Positions 63,590 to 64,000 of a DNA stretch of 64,000 nt are shown here, in pieces (position 1 is the first letter of the stretch; each line of letters starts with the position of its first letter). The notes under the pieces are model-generated. The model made no database searches, had not been told where the DNA came from, and saw only the letters and a program-made list of their open reading frames with translations. Location: the NCBI GenBank assembly GCA_050185195.1, contig JBFWZQ010000005.1, forward strand, positions 1 to 64,000, in the 5' to 3' direction. The position numbers were made by a program, and so were the translations under genes. This stretch comes from CADEFQ01 sp050185195. GTDB lineage: Bacteria > Pseudomonadota > Gammaproteobacteria > Steroidobacterales > Steroidobacteraceae.

Positions 63590-64000
63590 TTACTTCGGTC
63601 CGAGCCCGAGTGAGGACACATCCATCACGTGCAGCCGCAGGTTCTGCATGAACGCCTGCTTCGCGTCGCTGCGGTTGCTGGTCCAGACCATCTTGCGGCC
63701 GTCCGGCGAGATCGACGGGAAGCCGTCGAAGCCACCGTCGAAGGTCAGGCGGCGCGGCTGCGCCTGCGGGCCGGCGTCGATTTCACCCAGGTACACTTCC
63801 CAGTTGTTGCTGTTCGGCTCGATGCGCACATAGAGGAAGTGCTTGCCGTCCGGGGTCGGGTACGGTGCCCAGTTCATCTCGTGCGTGTGGGTCTGCACCT
63901 TGAGGTCCGAGCCGTCGCGCTCGATCGTGAAGATCGTCATCGGGGTGGGCCGCTGGCCGTACTCGGAGGCCTTCCACGCGCGGAACAGGATCGTGTTGCT
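63590..64000 (-). CDS. PD40/TolB-like beta-propeller protein (3' part, cut by window end)
   Basis: The C-terminal 136 residues are visible and the frame continues off the window. WAPYPTPDGKHFLYVRIEP and GFPSISPDGRKMVWTSNRSD are WD40-like PD40 repeats as in TolB and related periplasmic propellers. The end is LHVMDVSSLGLGPK. It lies 9 nt before aspS in the same direction. Whether it is TolB itself cannot be decided; the ending does not match TolB closely. Confidence 0.7.
   Translation of the reverse strand, partial: SNTILFRAWKASEYGQRPTPMTIFTIERDGSDLKVQTHTHEMNWAPYPTPDGKHFLYVRIEPNSNNWEVYLGEIDAGPQAQPRRLTFDGGFDGFPSISPDGRKMVWTSNRSDAKQAFMQNLRLHVMDVSSLGLGPK

Overview
The window is a high-GC, tightly packed stretch of a gammaproteobacterial chromosome. 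Gene order at the left (DegS/AlgW-like protease, petABC, sspAB, yraN, lpoA, rsmI, rnpB, mraZ and the whole division/cell-wall cluster through lpxC, DUF721, M23 peptidase, secA) matches the pseudomonad/xanthomonad arrangement. The order coaE-pilD-pilC-pilB-pilA ... pilR-pilS-sucC-sucD is the xanthomonad-like one. Together with meso-DAP-type MurE, a His-type AspRS and secreted S9 peptidases, this suggests a member of the Xanthomonadales/Nevskiales/Steroidobacterales grouping; I cannot name a species. No rRNA, tRNA or CRISPR array was seen.

Layout. 1-5.0 kb: a heptamer tandem array, a periplasmic protease, the cytochrome bc1 operon petABC, and the ClpXP-adaptor pair sspA-sspB. 5.0-8.6 kb: yraN and lpoA on the minus strand, then rsmI running directly into rnpB (RNase P RNA). 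8.7-26.7 kb: the mra/dcw cluster, opening with a near-consensus promoter and a three-repeat MraZ box, then mraZ-rsmH-ftsL-ftsI-murE-murF-mraY-murD-ftsW-murG-murC-ddl-ftsQ-ftsA-ftsZ-lpxC, mostly joined by 1-4 nt stop/start overlaps. murB is not in its usual place. 26.7-33.3 kb: DUF721/DciA-like, M23 peptidase, secA, a single reading frame joining a MutT Nudix hydrolase to an aldehyde dehydrogenase, and a small unknown protein. 33.3-34.2 kb: a decayed IS256-family element inside a large palindrome. 34.2-38.7 kb: two divergent S9-family peptidases. 38.7-45.2 kb, minus strand: yacG, zapD, coaE, a hicAB relic, and the type IV pilus genes pilD-pilC-pilB-pilA. 45.5-47.6 kb: a small island of toxin-antitoxin genes, some intact and some broken. 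47.6-50.6 kb: pilR-pilS. 50.6-64 kb: sucCD, nadE, bamD, rluD, apbE, ybdD-cstA, pgeF, a ZIP transporter, a MarR-type regulator, aspS and the 3' part of a PD40 beta-propeller gene.

How it works together. The dcw block makes lipid II (murC-F, mraY, murG, ddl) and the divisome (ftsL/I/W/Q/A/Z), with lpoA, zapD and lpxC serving the same envelope programme. PilR-PilS very likely drive pilA through a clear sigma-54 promoter 81 nt upstream of the pilA start codon. The accessory material is concentrated on both sides of the pil genes: a HicA-truncated hicAB relic next to pilD, and a toxin-antitoxin island between pilA and pilR bounded by a 39-nt direct repeat of the pilR 3' end.

Most unusual signals: the MutT-ALDH fusion frame, the toxin-antitoxin island with the duplicated pilR end, a dispersed CGGGCNN heptamer/palindrome family (one copy forms a ladder hairpin with a T8 tail between ftsA and ftsZ, another contains the IS256 remnant), a histone-H1-like Lys/Arg tail on SucD, and an RNase P RNA whose P12 region looks like the C/G-rich intergenic palindrome found elsewhere in the window.
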